64,000 nt of DNA. Source: Deltaproteobacteria bacterium. GTDB lineage: Bacteria; Desulfobacterota; Desulfomonilia; UBA1062. The DNA lies in contig JAHDOV010000004.1 of assembly GCA_018434685.1 (NCBI GenBank), positions 536,808 through 600,807 on the forward strand. The letters run 5' to 3'. The notes below the pieces were generated by a model. That model saw nothing but the letters and a program-made list of their open reading frames with translations, did no database searches and was not told where the DNA came from. Shown here piece after piece: positions 16,845-25,063 of this stretch. Within the stretch, counting starts at the first letter, position 1. Each line of letters opens with the position of its first letter. The translations under genes were made by a program, and so were the position numbers.

Positions 16845-17357
16845 ATGTTGATGGATAGCACTTCAGAGCATATCGAGATAATCAGGGCCCGCAACATCGA
16901 TGCCTCTGCCGCCTCTTCGATCATGCAGGAGGCTGCCCTGCGGCTCAAGGAGCAGGGCCAGGAGCTGTGGCTCCAGGAAGAACTCGAGCCTGAGCATCTC
17001 ATAGAACCGATAGCGGCGGGAGAGCTCTACCTGGTCAGGAAAGGGGGCATCCTCGTCGGCACGGTGCTCTTTCAGCTGGAAGACCCGGAGTACTGGCCCG
17101 ATATGCCCCCGGGTGAGGCTGCGTATGTGCACAAGCTCATCCTGAAGACCGGCGTTGCCGGGACCGGCGCCGGCCGGGAGGTCATCGCCTGGGCCCGGGC
17201 CACGGCCCTGGAGTCCGGCAGGACCTTCCTGCGGCTCGACTGCGAGGCGTGCCGCGATCGGCTGTGCGCCTACTATGAGGCCGCCGGGTTCGTCCGGCAC
17301 AGCGAGCGGCAGGTGGGCAGGCACCGGGTGGCCCGCTACGAGATGAGGCTGAAATAA
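16845..17357 (+). CDS. GNAT family N-acetyltransferase
   Basis: The 170-residue protein has the GNAT core: IVGTVLFQ-type strand (GILVGTVLFQLEDP), AAYVHKLILKTGVAGTGAGREVIAW with the acetyl-CoA loop (V---G-G-G), and LRLDCEACRDRLCAYYEAAGF. Substrate unknown. Two ATGs (16845, 16851) are possible starts. It ends about 90 bases before a strong hairpin and converges with the acyl-CoA ligase gene. Confidence 0.85.
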   Translation: MLMDSTSEHIEIIRARNIDASAASSIMQEAALRLKEQGQELWLQEELEPEHLIEPIAAGELYLVRKGGILVGTVLFQLEDPEYWPDMPPGEAAYVHKLILKTGVAGTGAGREVIAWARATALESGRTFLRLDCEACRDRLCAYYEAAGFVRHSERQVGRHRVARYEMRLK

Positions 17358-17448
17358 CACGCGCCAGGCGCAGGACCTGCGACGCCGGGTAAGGGGAAGG
17401 GTTCATCCTTCACACTTCACCGCAGATAGTGTACCCGCGTGGTCACGC

Positions 17449-17483
17449 AGCCGGGGCAGCACGGTTTCCCTGCTGCCCCGGCT
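17449..17483. terminator. Bidirectional hairpin between convergent genes
   Basis: A perfect 12-bp stem AGCCGGGGCAGC/GCTGCCCCGGCT with an 11-base loop lies between the ends of the GNAT gene (+) and the acyl-CoA ligase gene (-). There is no long T run on either side, so termination strength is uncertain. Confidence 0.6.
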
Positions 17484-17496
17484 GTTCTTGTGTGCC

Positions 17497-19290
17497 TCAG
17501 GCCTGATACTGGGCGTCGATGAGGTGCTGGTATTTCTTCAGCACCACCCTGCGTTTCAGTTTCAGGGTCTGGGTCAGGGTGCCGTTCTCCACGGTGAAGT
17601 CGTCGCTGAGGAATACGAACTTCCGCGGGATCTCGTATCCCCCGTACTTGCCCTTGAGGGAGGTGAGCACCTCGTTTGTGATGAGCTCCTGGATCTTCTG
17701 GTTGTTGGCCAGCTCCTGGTGGTCGGTGGGCAGGTTGTGCTCACGGGCGTATTTTTCCAGTACGAGGAAATCGGGAACGACCAGACAGATATTGTAGGGC
17801 TTGTTCTCGCCGTAGATCATGGCGTTTTCAATGTACGGGATGAGCCGGATATCCTCTTCGAGGGCAACGGGAAACACGAACTTTCCGTTTTCCAGCTTGA
17901 ACTGCTCCTTGATCCTGCCGGTGATGAACAGGAAACCGTCTTTGTCGATCATCCCACGGTCCCCGGTCCTGATGCCGCCGTCTTCGGTCATGACCTCGGC
18001 AGTGGCCTGGGGTTTGTTGTGGTAGCCCTTCATGACGTTGGGGCCATAGGCGATGATCTCGCCGTCCGAGGCCCCTTCCTCCACCACGGACCTGTCAATG
18101 ACGGTTCTTGACTTGTCAATGGGCTTGCCCACGCTGCCGATCTTGTAGGCCGTCGGGCTGTTCATGGTGATGGCAGGGGAGGTCTCGGTCATGCCGTAGC
18201 AGTCGTAGATGGGGATTCCCAGGTTGAAGAAGAAGTGCGCGATATTGATATTCATTGCCGCGCTGGCTGTCATGACCCCCCTGAGGCGGCCGCCGAATCC
18301 TTGCCGGATCTTCGAGAACACGAGCCGGTCGCCGATAAAACTCTTGAGGTTTGTCACGAGGTCTGCCCCGCCGTTTTGCTCCATCTCCTGTTTCTTCTTC
18401 GTACTCTCGACCGCCATGACAAAGAGGGCTTTCTTCAGGCCTCCCGCCTCGTTCATCTTGGCCCAGATGCCGTCATAGATCTTGTTGAATACCCGCGGCA
18501 CGGCAATGAGGAATGTCGGGCGGATCTTCTGCATATCCGAGGCAAGGGTCTTCACGCTCTCCATGAACCCGAGGGAGGCGCCGAGATTGACGAAGGTATA
18601 GAGCTCGGCGGTCTGGGCATAGGAGTGGGCCCAGGGCAGGATGGAAAGCCCCCGGTCCTGGTGGTTGAATTCCGGGTAGATCTTCTGGCCGGCAAGGGAG
18701 TTGCTCGTGAAGTTTCCATGGGTGAGCAGAACGCCTTTGGGGTCTCCGGTGGTGCCCGAGGTGTAGATCAGTGCTGCCACCTCGTCCGGGTCCGGCTTGA
18801 TTGAGGGGACCGGGTTGTCCCTGCCGGTCTTCTCGAGCGCGGCCATGGAGTCTTGGCCCTGGTCCTCGATAATGATGATCTTTTCCAGCGTCTTTATGTC
18901 CTGGGAAAAGTCTCTGATCTTTTCATGGATCTCCGGCCGGGACACGAAGAGCACCTTGATGGCGCTGTCGGTGACGATATACTTCCAGATCTGGGGGAGC
19001 TCCGCCTCGTACATGGGGACCCACCGAGCCCCCAGGCCGTAGGCCGCAAAGGCTCCTATGGCCCATTCGGTGCGGTTGTTCGCTATGATGCCCACGGCAT
19101 CTCCCCGGCCGACACCGAGGCTCGCGAGCCCTCCCCGGAGATGGTCCACCCGCGCGCCCACCTCCTTGTAGGTGACCCACTCGTACTCCCCGGCCGCGTT
19201 TTTGGTGCCGAACAGGGTGTTGTCAGGATATTTTTCAACGCTGCCTTCCAAGAAATCCACCAGATTATCCGGTTTGTCGAGCTGATACAT
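17497..19290 (-). CDS. Long-chain acyl-CoA synthetase (AMP-binding, FAA1 type)
   Basis: The AMP-binding signature YTSGTTGDPKGVLLTHGN is at about residue 175. YGMTETSPAI and the later TGDRGMIDKDGFLFITGRIKEQ complete the ANL-superfamily motifs. The length (about 597 aa) and the ending TLKLKRRVVLKKY match bacterial FAA1/FadD15-type ligases that activate fatty acids with ATP and CoA. The ATG at 19290 is chosen because AGGAGGG lies just upstream; an ATG six codons earlier (19308) is in frame. It is transcribed away from the rnz gene. Confidence 0.92.
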   Translation of the reverse strand: MYQLDKPDNLVDFLEGSVEKYPDNTLFGTKNAAGEYEWVTYKEVGARVDHLRGGLASLGVGRGDAVGIIANNRTEWAIGAFAAYGLGARWVPMYEAELPQIWKYIVTDSAIKVLFVSRPEIHEKIRDFSQDIKTLEKIIIIEDQGQDSMAALEKTGRDNPVPSIKPDPDEVAALIYTSGTTGDPKGVLLTHGNFTSNSLAGQKIYPEFNHQDRGLSILPWAHSYAQTAELYTFVNLGASLGFMESVKTLASDMQKIRPTFLIAVPRVFNKIYDGIWAKMNEAGGLKKALFVMAVESTKKKQEMEQNGGADLVTNLKSFIGDRLVFSKIRQGFGGRLRGVMTASAAMNINIAHFFFNLGIPIYDCYGMTETSPAITMNSPTAYKIGSVGKPIDKSRTVIDRSVVEEGASDGEIIAYGPNVMKGYHNKPQATAEVMTEDGGIRTGDRGMIDKDGFLFITGRIKEQFKLENGKFVFPVALEEDIRLIPYIENAMIYGENKPYNICLVVPDFLVLEKYAREHNLPTDHQELANNQKIQELITNEVLTSLKGKYGGYEIPRKFVFLSDDFTVENGTLTQTLKLKRRVVLKKYQHLIDAQYQA

Positions 19291-19617
19291 GATGCCCTCC
19301 TGATTCATTCGATGTGATAACGACCATTTTCAGTACATATAGGGGCTCGTGTCAACATGAATTATGAATCATCAATGTTCTGAATGCCGGGAAAACGCAT
19401 GGGTGCAGTAAATTGTTGTTGAAGAAAATTTGAGAGAGGATCATCCCCCTGTCAGCACGGAGGAAAAACATCCCGTGTGACCCTCTGCCACAGAGGTGTT
19501 CCGGCAGGGGCGGTCCCAAAAGGAGAACGAGGTGCTCCCGGACGGATTGGGTTTATCTCTCGGCCGTGCTGTGTTATGGGAAGGGAAGAAATATGCTGCC
19601 AGGGGTGGACGTAGAAG
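19291..19617. other. Divergent intergenic region between acyl-CoA ligase and rnz
   Basis: About 320 bases without a gene separate the two divergent genes. On the minus strand a TTGACA (complement of 19357-19362 region) lies upstream of the ligase gene, but no -10 stands at normal spacing. On the plus strand AGGAG and GGGAAGGGAAG are present upstream of rnz. No RNA gene or repeat was recognised. Confidence 0.4.
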
Positions 19618-20538
19618 ATGTCTGAACGGAAGCTCATCGTGCTCGGCACGGCAAGCCAGGTTCCTTCACGGACGAGGAACCAGGGCGGGTACCTCCTGCG
19701 TTTCGACGACCAGGGGTTTCTCTTCGATCCGGGTGAGGGCACCCAGCGGCAGATGATCTTTGCCGGCGTCTCGGTCTCCGAGATCACGAAGATATTCATC
19801 ACCCACTTTCACGGGGATCACTGCCTCGGCCTGGCAGGGATCATCCAGCGCATATCGCTGGACCGGGTGAGGCATACCATCGAGGTCTACTACCCGGCAT
19901 CGGGGCAGCAATACTTCGAGCACCTGAGAGATTCCACGCTCTACCACTATGCGGCTTGTCTCAGGCAGTGCCCGGTGGCAGGCCCCGGGGTGATCTTCGA
20001 GGATGAGACCCTGATCATAGAGGCGCAGCGGCTTGACCATGACGTGGACACCTTCGGGTATCGCGTCGGAGAAAAGGATTCCTACACCGTGATTCCCGAG
20101 GAACTGGAGAGGGCAGGGATTCACGGCGAGAACATCAGGAGGCTCAAGGAGACCGGGCGCATGACGCTCGACGGGAAAACCATTGCCATAAGCGAGGTGG
20201 GCACCGTGCTTACCGGGCAGAGCTTCGCCTTCGTGATGGACACCCGGGAATGTCCCGGGGCCTATGAACTTGCCCGCAGCGCAGACCTCCTCGTGTGCGA
20301 GGCCACCTACCTGTCCGACCTGGAGTCGCTGGCCAGGGACTACGGCCACCTCACGGCTGCCCAGGCAGGGAGGATCGCCCGGGATGCCGGGGCGAAGAAG
20401 CTCGTGCTCACCCACTTCTCCCAGCGGTACATCACGGTGGAGGCGCTGGTTCACGAGGCATCACAATTCCATGCCGACGTGGTGGCCGCAGGCGACGGCG
20501 AGCATATCCCCCTGCCGAAGCGGAGACGGCCGCTCTGA
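19618..20538 (+). CDS. rnz: Ribonuclease Z (tRNA 3'-end processing)
   Basis: The metallo-beta-lactamase motif THFHGDHCLGLAGI (about residues 61-74) and the RNase Z features LFDPGEGTQRQ, FVMDTRECPGAYELA, CEATYL and GHLTAAQAG, followed by LTHFSQRY, identify tRNase Z. The 306-aa length is that of the short form. It removes 3' trailers from tRNA precursors. All five tRNAs in this window encode CCA, so here the enzyme would act mainly on other tRNAs or substrates. Confidence 0.95.
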   Translation: MSERKLIVLGTASQVPSRTRNQGGYLLRFDDQGFLFDPGEGTQRQMIFAGVSVSEITKIFITHFHGDHCLGLAGIIQRISLDRVRHTIEVYYPASGQQYFEHLRDSTLYHYAACLRQCPVAGPGVIFEDETLIIEAQRLDHDVDTFGYRVGEKDSYTVIPEELERAGIHGENIRRLKETGRMTLDGKTIAISEVGTVLTGQSFAFVMDTRECPGAYELARSADLLVCEATYLSDLESLARDYGHLTAAQAGRIARDAGAKKLVLTHFSQRYITVEALVHEASQFHADVVAAGDGEHIPLPKRRRPL

Positions 20539-20578
20539 TAAAGCACTTGCCACCTGAGCGGCATACCGGTTCGAAACC

Positions 20579-21514
20579 CTAGGGCGCGAATCCGCCCTGT
20601 TCCTCATCGTCTTCGTCCTGCCCAAACCGCCTCTTGCGCACCATCATCCGCACGTACACCGCCACGGTGAGCAGCGCCGCAGCGACGAACAGGAGCGTGT
20701 AGATATTGCCGGCCAGGAACAGGAGGAGCGATGACCACTTTTGCCGGTCCTGCAGCCATGAGCGCTCCAGTTCCTCGCTCGTGATCATGAGCGACATCTC
20801 GATGGCCTCTGGTGCGGCATTGTTGTTTTTCATGGCCTCGAGGATGTTGAGGATGGCGTTTCTGCCGTAGTGCTCGATGATGTACTCCACCAGGAGCCTG
20901 CTCTGCTCGTAGGCAAGGACAAGGCCCTGCTCGTCGGACGGAAAACTCTTCGAGATCGCATCGAGCCTGTAGAACCTGCCGGAAATCCCTGCCCACCCGA
21001 GCAGGGAACCGCTCCTGCCGGTGAGGATCTCTGCTATGCCGTCGCTCGTCCACTGGGCGACCCCCTCGTCGAGCCACTTGGGCAGGGGCACCGTCCTGAT
21101 CTGGTCGTGGAGCACGAGGTGACACAGCTCGTGCTTGAGCGTGATCCTCAGGGTGAACGGGCCCGTATTCATCCGTGAGTAGTCTATGACGATGAGCTGC
21201 CTGTCCGGCAGGGCGTACGCCACATAGGAGCTGTGCCCGGCCATCTGCCGGAACCGCCCGGAATCCCTGATGAGCACAACCGTGGGCCGCAGATCCACCC
21301 TCCAGAGCAGGGCCGCCTCCAGCTCGGCCCTGATGCCCGGATACATGCCGATGATGTCCTGTGCGGCAAAGTCCAGGGGGGAGTCAAACAGGACCGTGAC
21401 CTGGTTCGATTCCATGGTTGCCAGCGGCTGGGCAGGGGTTGGAGGAGCAAGCAGGATGAAGATGAAAAACAATAGGATGGTCTTTATGATGTGGCTCATG
21501 AGCCTGTGTATCAT
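20579..21514 (-). CDS. Membrane-anchored peptidase MA-like metalloprotease (gluzincin)
   Basis: An N-terminal hydrophobic segment (IIKTILLFFIFILLAPP) acts as a signal or anchor. The catalytic motif HELCHLVLHD is followed 12 residues later by PKWLDEGVAQW, the pattern of peptidase MA-like (M1/M61-type) domains with HExxH and a downstream glutamate. A C-terminal membrane helix (about 30 residues of LLLFLAGNIYTLLFVAAALLT type) and a short charged tail follow. A periplasmic, membrane-tethered peptidase is likely; its substrate is unknown. Several in-frame starts exist between 21499 and 21541. Confidence 0.78.
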   Translation of the reverse strand: MIHRLMSHIIKTILLFFIFILLAPPTPAQPLATMESNQVTVLFDSPLDFAAQDIIGMYPGIRAELEAALLWRVDLRPTVVLIRDSGRFRQMAGHSSYVAYALPDRQLIVIDYSRMNTGPFTLRITLKHELCHLVLHDQIRTVPLPKWLDEGVAQWTSDGIAEILTGRSGSLLGWAGISGRFYRLDAISKSFPSDEQGLVLAYEQSRLLVEYIIEHYGRNAILNILEAMKNNNAAPEAIEMSLMITSEELERSWLQDRQKWSSLLLFLAGNIYTLLFVAAALLTVAVYVRMMVRKRRFGQDEDDEEQGGFAP

Positions 21515-21607
21515 AGCATCAGAGTGATAAATCATAAACACCGGATTGTCTGGAGGGTGTTATACCCTGATGTTTTTTTTATGTACTTTCTTTGCGTGCC
21601 CAAAGAC

Positions 21608-21831
21608 AATTCGTCAGGACAGACGAATTGGACGCGCTTTAGTCGCGCCTGAAGGGTGAGGGGCATGGATGCCGCGAATCACAATTCGGCAGGACAGCCG
21701 AATTGGACGACCGAACGGTCGCCCGCAGGGCGAGGGACATGGATGTCCCGAGTCACAATTCGTTAGGACAGCCGAATTGGACGACCGAACGGTCGCCCGC
21801 AGGGCGAAGGCCATGGATGGCCTGAGTCAAA
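21608..21831. repeat. Three tandem 74-75 bp repeats, each with nested inverted repeats
   Basis: Units begin at 21608, 21683 and 21757 with AATTCG. Each contains an arm pair such as AATTCGTC/GACGAATT or AATTCGGC/GCCGAATT around AGGACA, a second inverted repeat (GACCGAACGGTC), and a third (GGGACATGGATGTCCC, GGCCATGGATGGCC or GGCATGGATGCC). The third stem differs between units, yet both arms change together, so base pairing is kept. Units two and three are nearly identical; unit one has diverged. The function is unknown. Confidence 0.88.
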
Positions 21832-21892
21832 CTACCAAAGAAATACACCCCCACGAAGCCGCTCCGCCGCGGCGGATACGTTCGCTCACTCA

Positions 21893-21968
21893 GGAAAAAT
21901 CAGCTCGCACTTAAACTCGCACAGCTGCGCTGCGCTCAGACAGAATTGCTCGTTTTTCTGATTTTTCC
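21893..21968. repeat. 11-bp inverted repeat enclosing 54 bases
   Basis: GGAAAAATCAG (21893-21903) pairs perfectly with CTGATTTTTCC (21958-21968). The enclosed segment carries GCTCG near both ends and an AGCTGCGCTGCGCT core. It lies at the boundary between G+C-rich DNA and the A+T-rich stretch beginning at about 22.0 kb. No transposase gene is nearby. Confidence 0.55.
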
Positions 21969-22304
21969 CTCCCTCGCTCACCGGTTTCAAGGGGGGAATT
22001 GCGGCTGGTGCTACGTTATTCAACTATGATCTCAAAGCATATCGTTATGTGAGAGGATAGATATCCAGAGATTATGTGCATTATCAGGCGAGATCACATA
22101 GTGATACATTAGCTATAATCAAAAAGACTGTTTCAAAATCCAGAGTTCGTGCCAAACTCACTACACTGTGAACAAAAGGTTATTAATACAAATCTACGTT
22201 AAAGATCTTAACAGAATGTGGGGGAAAATCTGCTAGTCAGATTACACTGAAGACATTCAAGACCATCTCCATACCAGAAAGGAAGTCAATGAGATACTTT
22301 GTAA
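21969..22304. other. A+T-rich intergenic region downstream of the K+ channel gene
   Basis: No convincing gene, RNA or repeat was seen in these 336 bases. The base composition changes from G+C-rich to A+T-rich at about 22,010, which marks the left side of the atypical segment. Confidence 0.5.
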
Positions 22305-23093
22305 TCAAAGTTCTTTCCCGCAATGTGGACAAATTTGCTTAGGCTCCTTGTTTTTTTGAATTGCCTCTATAAACCCGGCTCCCAGAATCCCTGTTGGTAA
22401 GGCAAACATACCGACCCCCAAGATGGCGATGATGCTTGCGCACAACTTGCCCAGAAGGGTTATAGGATAAATATCCCCATAACCAACAGTCGTAAGTGTA
22501 GCAACAGACCACCACATTGCTGCCGGAATACTTGAGAAAGCATTCGGCTGTACTTTATTCTCACAACAAAATAACAGGCTGGAGGACACAACCAAGAGGA
22601 GACCCATCAGAACCGACACTAGAACCAATTCCTCTTTTTTTGACAGGAAGACTTGTTTGATGAGATTAAAAGATGCGTAGTATCGACTGACCTTAGTAAT
22701 ACGGAGAATCCGCAGGAGCCGAATAACTCGGAGAGATAGAAGATCAATTCCGAGGAAAGGAAGGTAGAACGGCAAGATGGCGATAAGGTCAATAAGCAAC
22801 ATTGGCTGAAAGAAAAGACGAATGCGGCCACGAACTCGACCGTTGAATCTGTGATCAACCGTGCATGACCACAGCCGGGCGACGTATTCCAGAGTGAATA
22901 CAGCAACTGATATAATCTCAAATACATTCAGGAATGTGCCATAGCTTTCCTTAACAGATGGAACCGAGTCGATTATCACAACAATGACGTTGAGAAAGAT
23001 CAGTGTTAGGATACTGATATCTATCGCCCTACTTGCTATATCGCCTGGCTTCGCAGCTCCAAAAATCTCCCATGTGCGTTTGCGTATATTCAT
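22305..23093 (-). CDS. Voltage-gated-type K+ channel, six-helix
   Basis: The 262-residue protein has S1-S4-like helices, with an arginine-rich S4 (SLRVIRLLRILRITKVSRY), two pore helices and the K+ selectivity filter TTVGYGD at residues 201-207. The C-terminus ends in a short CPHCGKEL tail, half of a zinc ribbon. Homotetrameric K+ channels of this type conduct K+ across the inner membrane. Its ATG overlaps the stop of the upstream DUF4236 gene by four bases (ATGA), so the two are co-translated. Base composition is lower in G+C than in the flanking genes. Confidence 0.92.
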   Translation of the reverse strand: MNIRKRTWEIFGAAKPGDIASRAIDISILTLIFLNVIVVIIDSVPSVKESYGTFLNVFEIISVAVFTLEYVARLWSCTVDHRFNGRVRGRIRLFFQPMLLIDLIAILPFYLPFLGIDLLSLRVIRLLRILRITKVSRYYASFNLIKQVFLSKKEELVLVSVLMGLLLVVSSSLLFCCENKVQPNAFSSIPAAMWWSVATLTTVGYGDIYPITLLGKLCASIIAILGVGMFALPTGILGAGFIEAIQKNKEPKQICPHCGKEL

Positions 23094-24277
23094 GCAGATC
23101 TCTCTACTAAATAATTTCCCAACAACAGATCAATTAATCGGGCTGTGTAAATTGGAGCATCGGTTTTGAGAAAAACTGGCTGGGATGAAGTTGTCTTCGA
23201 TATTTCGATAATTCCTTCATCTATGTCGACATCAAGATCGGCTATATCTGTGTATCGGATATTGGTCGTACCTTCTCCCACGACGAAAATACGATTGTCA
23301 GTAACCACCATAGTTCCATCGCGCTGAACGGTATATTCGTATCCTGATAGTGATGTCTTGGATTTCTTTCTCTTAAGTACTCTGGCCGAGCACTGGTAGT
23401 ATGCTTTCTCGTTCTTTTGCGTTCGGACGGCCAACTTATCAAATGGAATTGGCTCAAGCGGAAGGCTGAGTTCCTGAGTGTCAATAATCTCGTGTACAAT
23501 CTTCAATTCATGCTGGACCTCGTTCTGGGGTATCCCCAATCCTGAGATGAGATTGCTTAGGGTATCAAGTTCGTCCTTTGTTATTTCTCGATCCTGAATC
23601 GCTTCAAGATAGGCCGCTGAGAAAATATCTTTCTTTGTCTTCGAACGTAACTCAGGACTGATCCTCAATGCTTGCTCGGCAGCGCATATAGTCGAAGATT
23701 CATCTTCTGTTATGAAACCATCATCAAGCACCTTGTCGAGAATAGCTTGATAAACATCAGTCTCGATTTGCTCGATCTCCCTCATAATGTTTTCGCTCTT
23801 GGGTAACTTCATTTGCAATTGACTTAACGATGCAAGCGCTGAGACACTTGGTGGGGACTTGGACATAACAAATATGCTGTCAAGGCTCTTATTGTATTCC
23901 GAGACGAATTTCTTTCTCTGGAAACGAACCAACCAACGCACGGCAAGAAGACCCAAAGCAACCATAATCCCAACAACTATCACGACAGGGTTTTCGGTCA
24001 GCCATAATAAAAGCCAAACGCCAAACACGATGGCAAATACGGCTAGTACAAACTTTACTAAGCCCTCGGGGCCTGCATTAGATTGGCTTGTCCTCGATCC
24101 ACCAGATGGCAGGTATTGTCGGTAGTAGAGACCCTGCCGTCCTGCGTGAACATAAGTTCCGCTAGGCCCGACACCAAATCGAGCACCTTTTACGCCTGCA
24201 GATATGCCAAGGCCGCTCTTCGATAAGTTGAAGCGAACAGGGCCAGCGCGGAAACCTTTTCTCAGGTAAAGACCCAT
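23090..24277 (-). CDS. DUF4236 protein with membrane hairpin, TerB-like and PH-like regions
   Basis: Residues 1-58 match DUF4236 (LRKGFRAGPVRFNLSKSGLGIS, then GPSGTYVHAG). Two hydrophobic helices at about 72-115 follow. Residues about 165-255 contain two copies of an acidic helical motif (DDGFITEDE and DREITKDE) like TerB or EF-hand-like domains. The last about 100 residues are beta-rich and end in an amphipathic helix, like a PH-type membrane or ligand domain (GTMVVTDNRIFVVGEGTTNI). The domain order is seen directly; the TerB and PH labels are by pattern. It is the first gene of a two-gene operon with the K+ channel. Confidence 0.75.
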   Translation of the reverse strand: MGLYLRKGFRAGPVRFNLSKSGLGISAGVKGARFGVGPSGTYVHAGRQGLYYRQYLPSGGSRTSQSNAGPEGLVKFVLAVFAIVFGVWLLLWLTENPVVIVVGIMVALGLLAVRWLVRFQRKKFVSEYNKSLDSIFVMSKSPPSVSALASLSQLQMKLPKSENIMREIEQIETDVYQAILDKVLDDGFITEDESSTICAAEQALRISPELRSKTKKDIFSAAYLEAIQDREITKDELDTLSNLISGLGIPQNEVQHELKIVHEIIDTQELSLPLEPIPFDKLAVRTQKNEKAYYQCSARVLKRKKSKTSLSGYEYTVQRDGTMVVTDNRIFVVGEGTTNIRYTDIADLDVDIDEGIIEISKTTSSQPVFLKTDAPIYTARLIDLLLGNYLVERSA

Positions 24278-25063
24278 TTTCTCTATTGTCCCTCTATAAC
24301 ACTTAATATGCCTAATTCCTTAAAGATAAGATAACAGGGCAATTAAGAAACAACTATATTACATTTTCTTATATTGTATGTGACATGCGCATCAGAAGCA
24401 TTTAAGATATATCATACTTAATGTAGCATGCAATAATTTTATAGATCAAATCCTAGTGATGAGACAAATTCCGGGAGACTAGGTTAATCGGCGGCGGATT
24501 CACATTAAAGTCAATATATCTCAAAAAAAAGGAACCGATTTGTTTTTACCCCTTGTGAACATATCCTTTGATTATAATAACAAACCAACAAGCCAATCGA
24601 AGTATACATAACTATAAGATCTCATCTCTTCAGCCGGATTGAATATACCTGTCATAACTACGTTTTTTCTTTAATCTCTGAAATTCTAATATCTCAGATA
24701 GAAATCTGTAGAAGTCACAGCCTCCTGTCCAGATCAGCAAGGAGATCTAAGCTTCACCGTACAATGATAGCACTCGTATATGGCCGGTTTATCGATTGAC
24801 TTTCCCCAGGGTGGGGTTATCTTTTTATTTGTTAATCTTTATGGATGTATTCTTTGAGTGTTTGTCCCTGAAATGATCCTTTCTTTGCTTTTTACATGCA
24901 CGTTCCTTCGAAGAAGAATTTTGTAGAGGAGTTTTATTTTACCACTACTGAAGAGAAAGGAGGTGAAACCGGGCTGGTTCCATTGAGTTGGCAATGGGGA
25001 TCAGTCTTTCAGCAAATAATTGGGACATGAAAAAAACGAATAAAATCAATTGGGAGGTAAATT
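24278..25063. other. Long A+T-rich non-coding region upstream of the arylsulfotransferase gene
   Basis: These 786 bases hold no plausible gene. They must contain the promoter of the DUF4236/K+ channel operon (leftward) and that of the arylsulfotransferase gene (rightward). One candidate for the latter is TTGACT (24796-24801) with TATCTT (24818-24823), 16-base spacing; a CCCC-AGGGT-GGGG hairpin lies in its spacer. A GGGAGG ribosome-binding site precedes ATG 25064. No tRNA or known RNA was recognised. Confidence 0.45.

Noticed and set aside
21608-21831. Possible CRISPR array
   Set aside because: Only three units of 74-75 bp with no unique spacers and no cas genes; the units are hairpin repeats.
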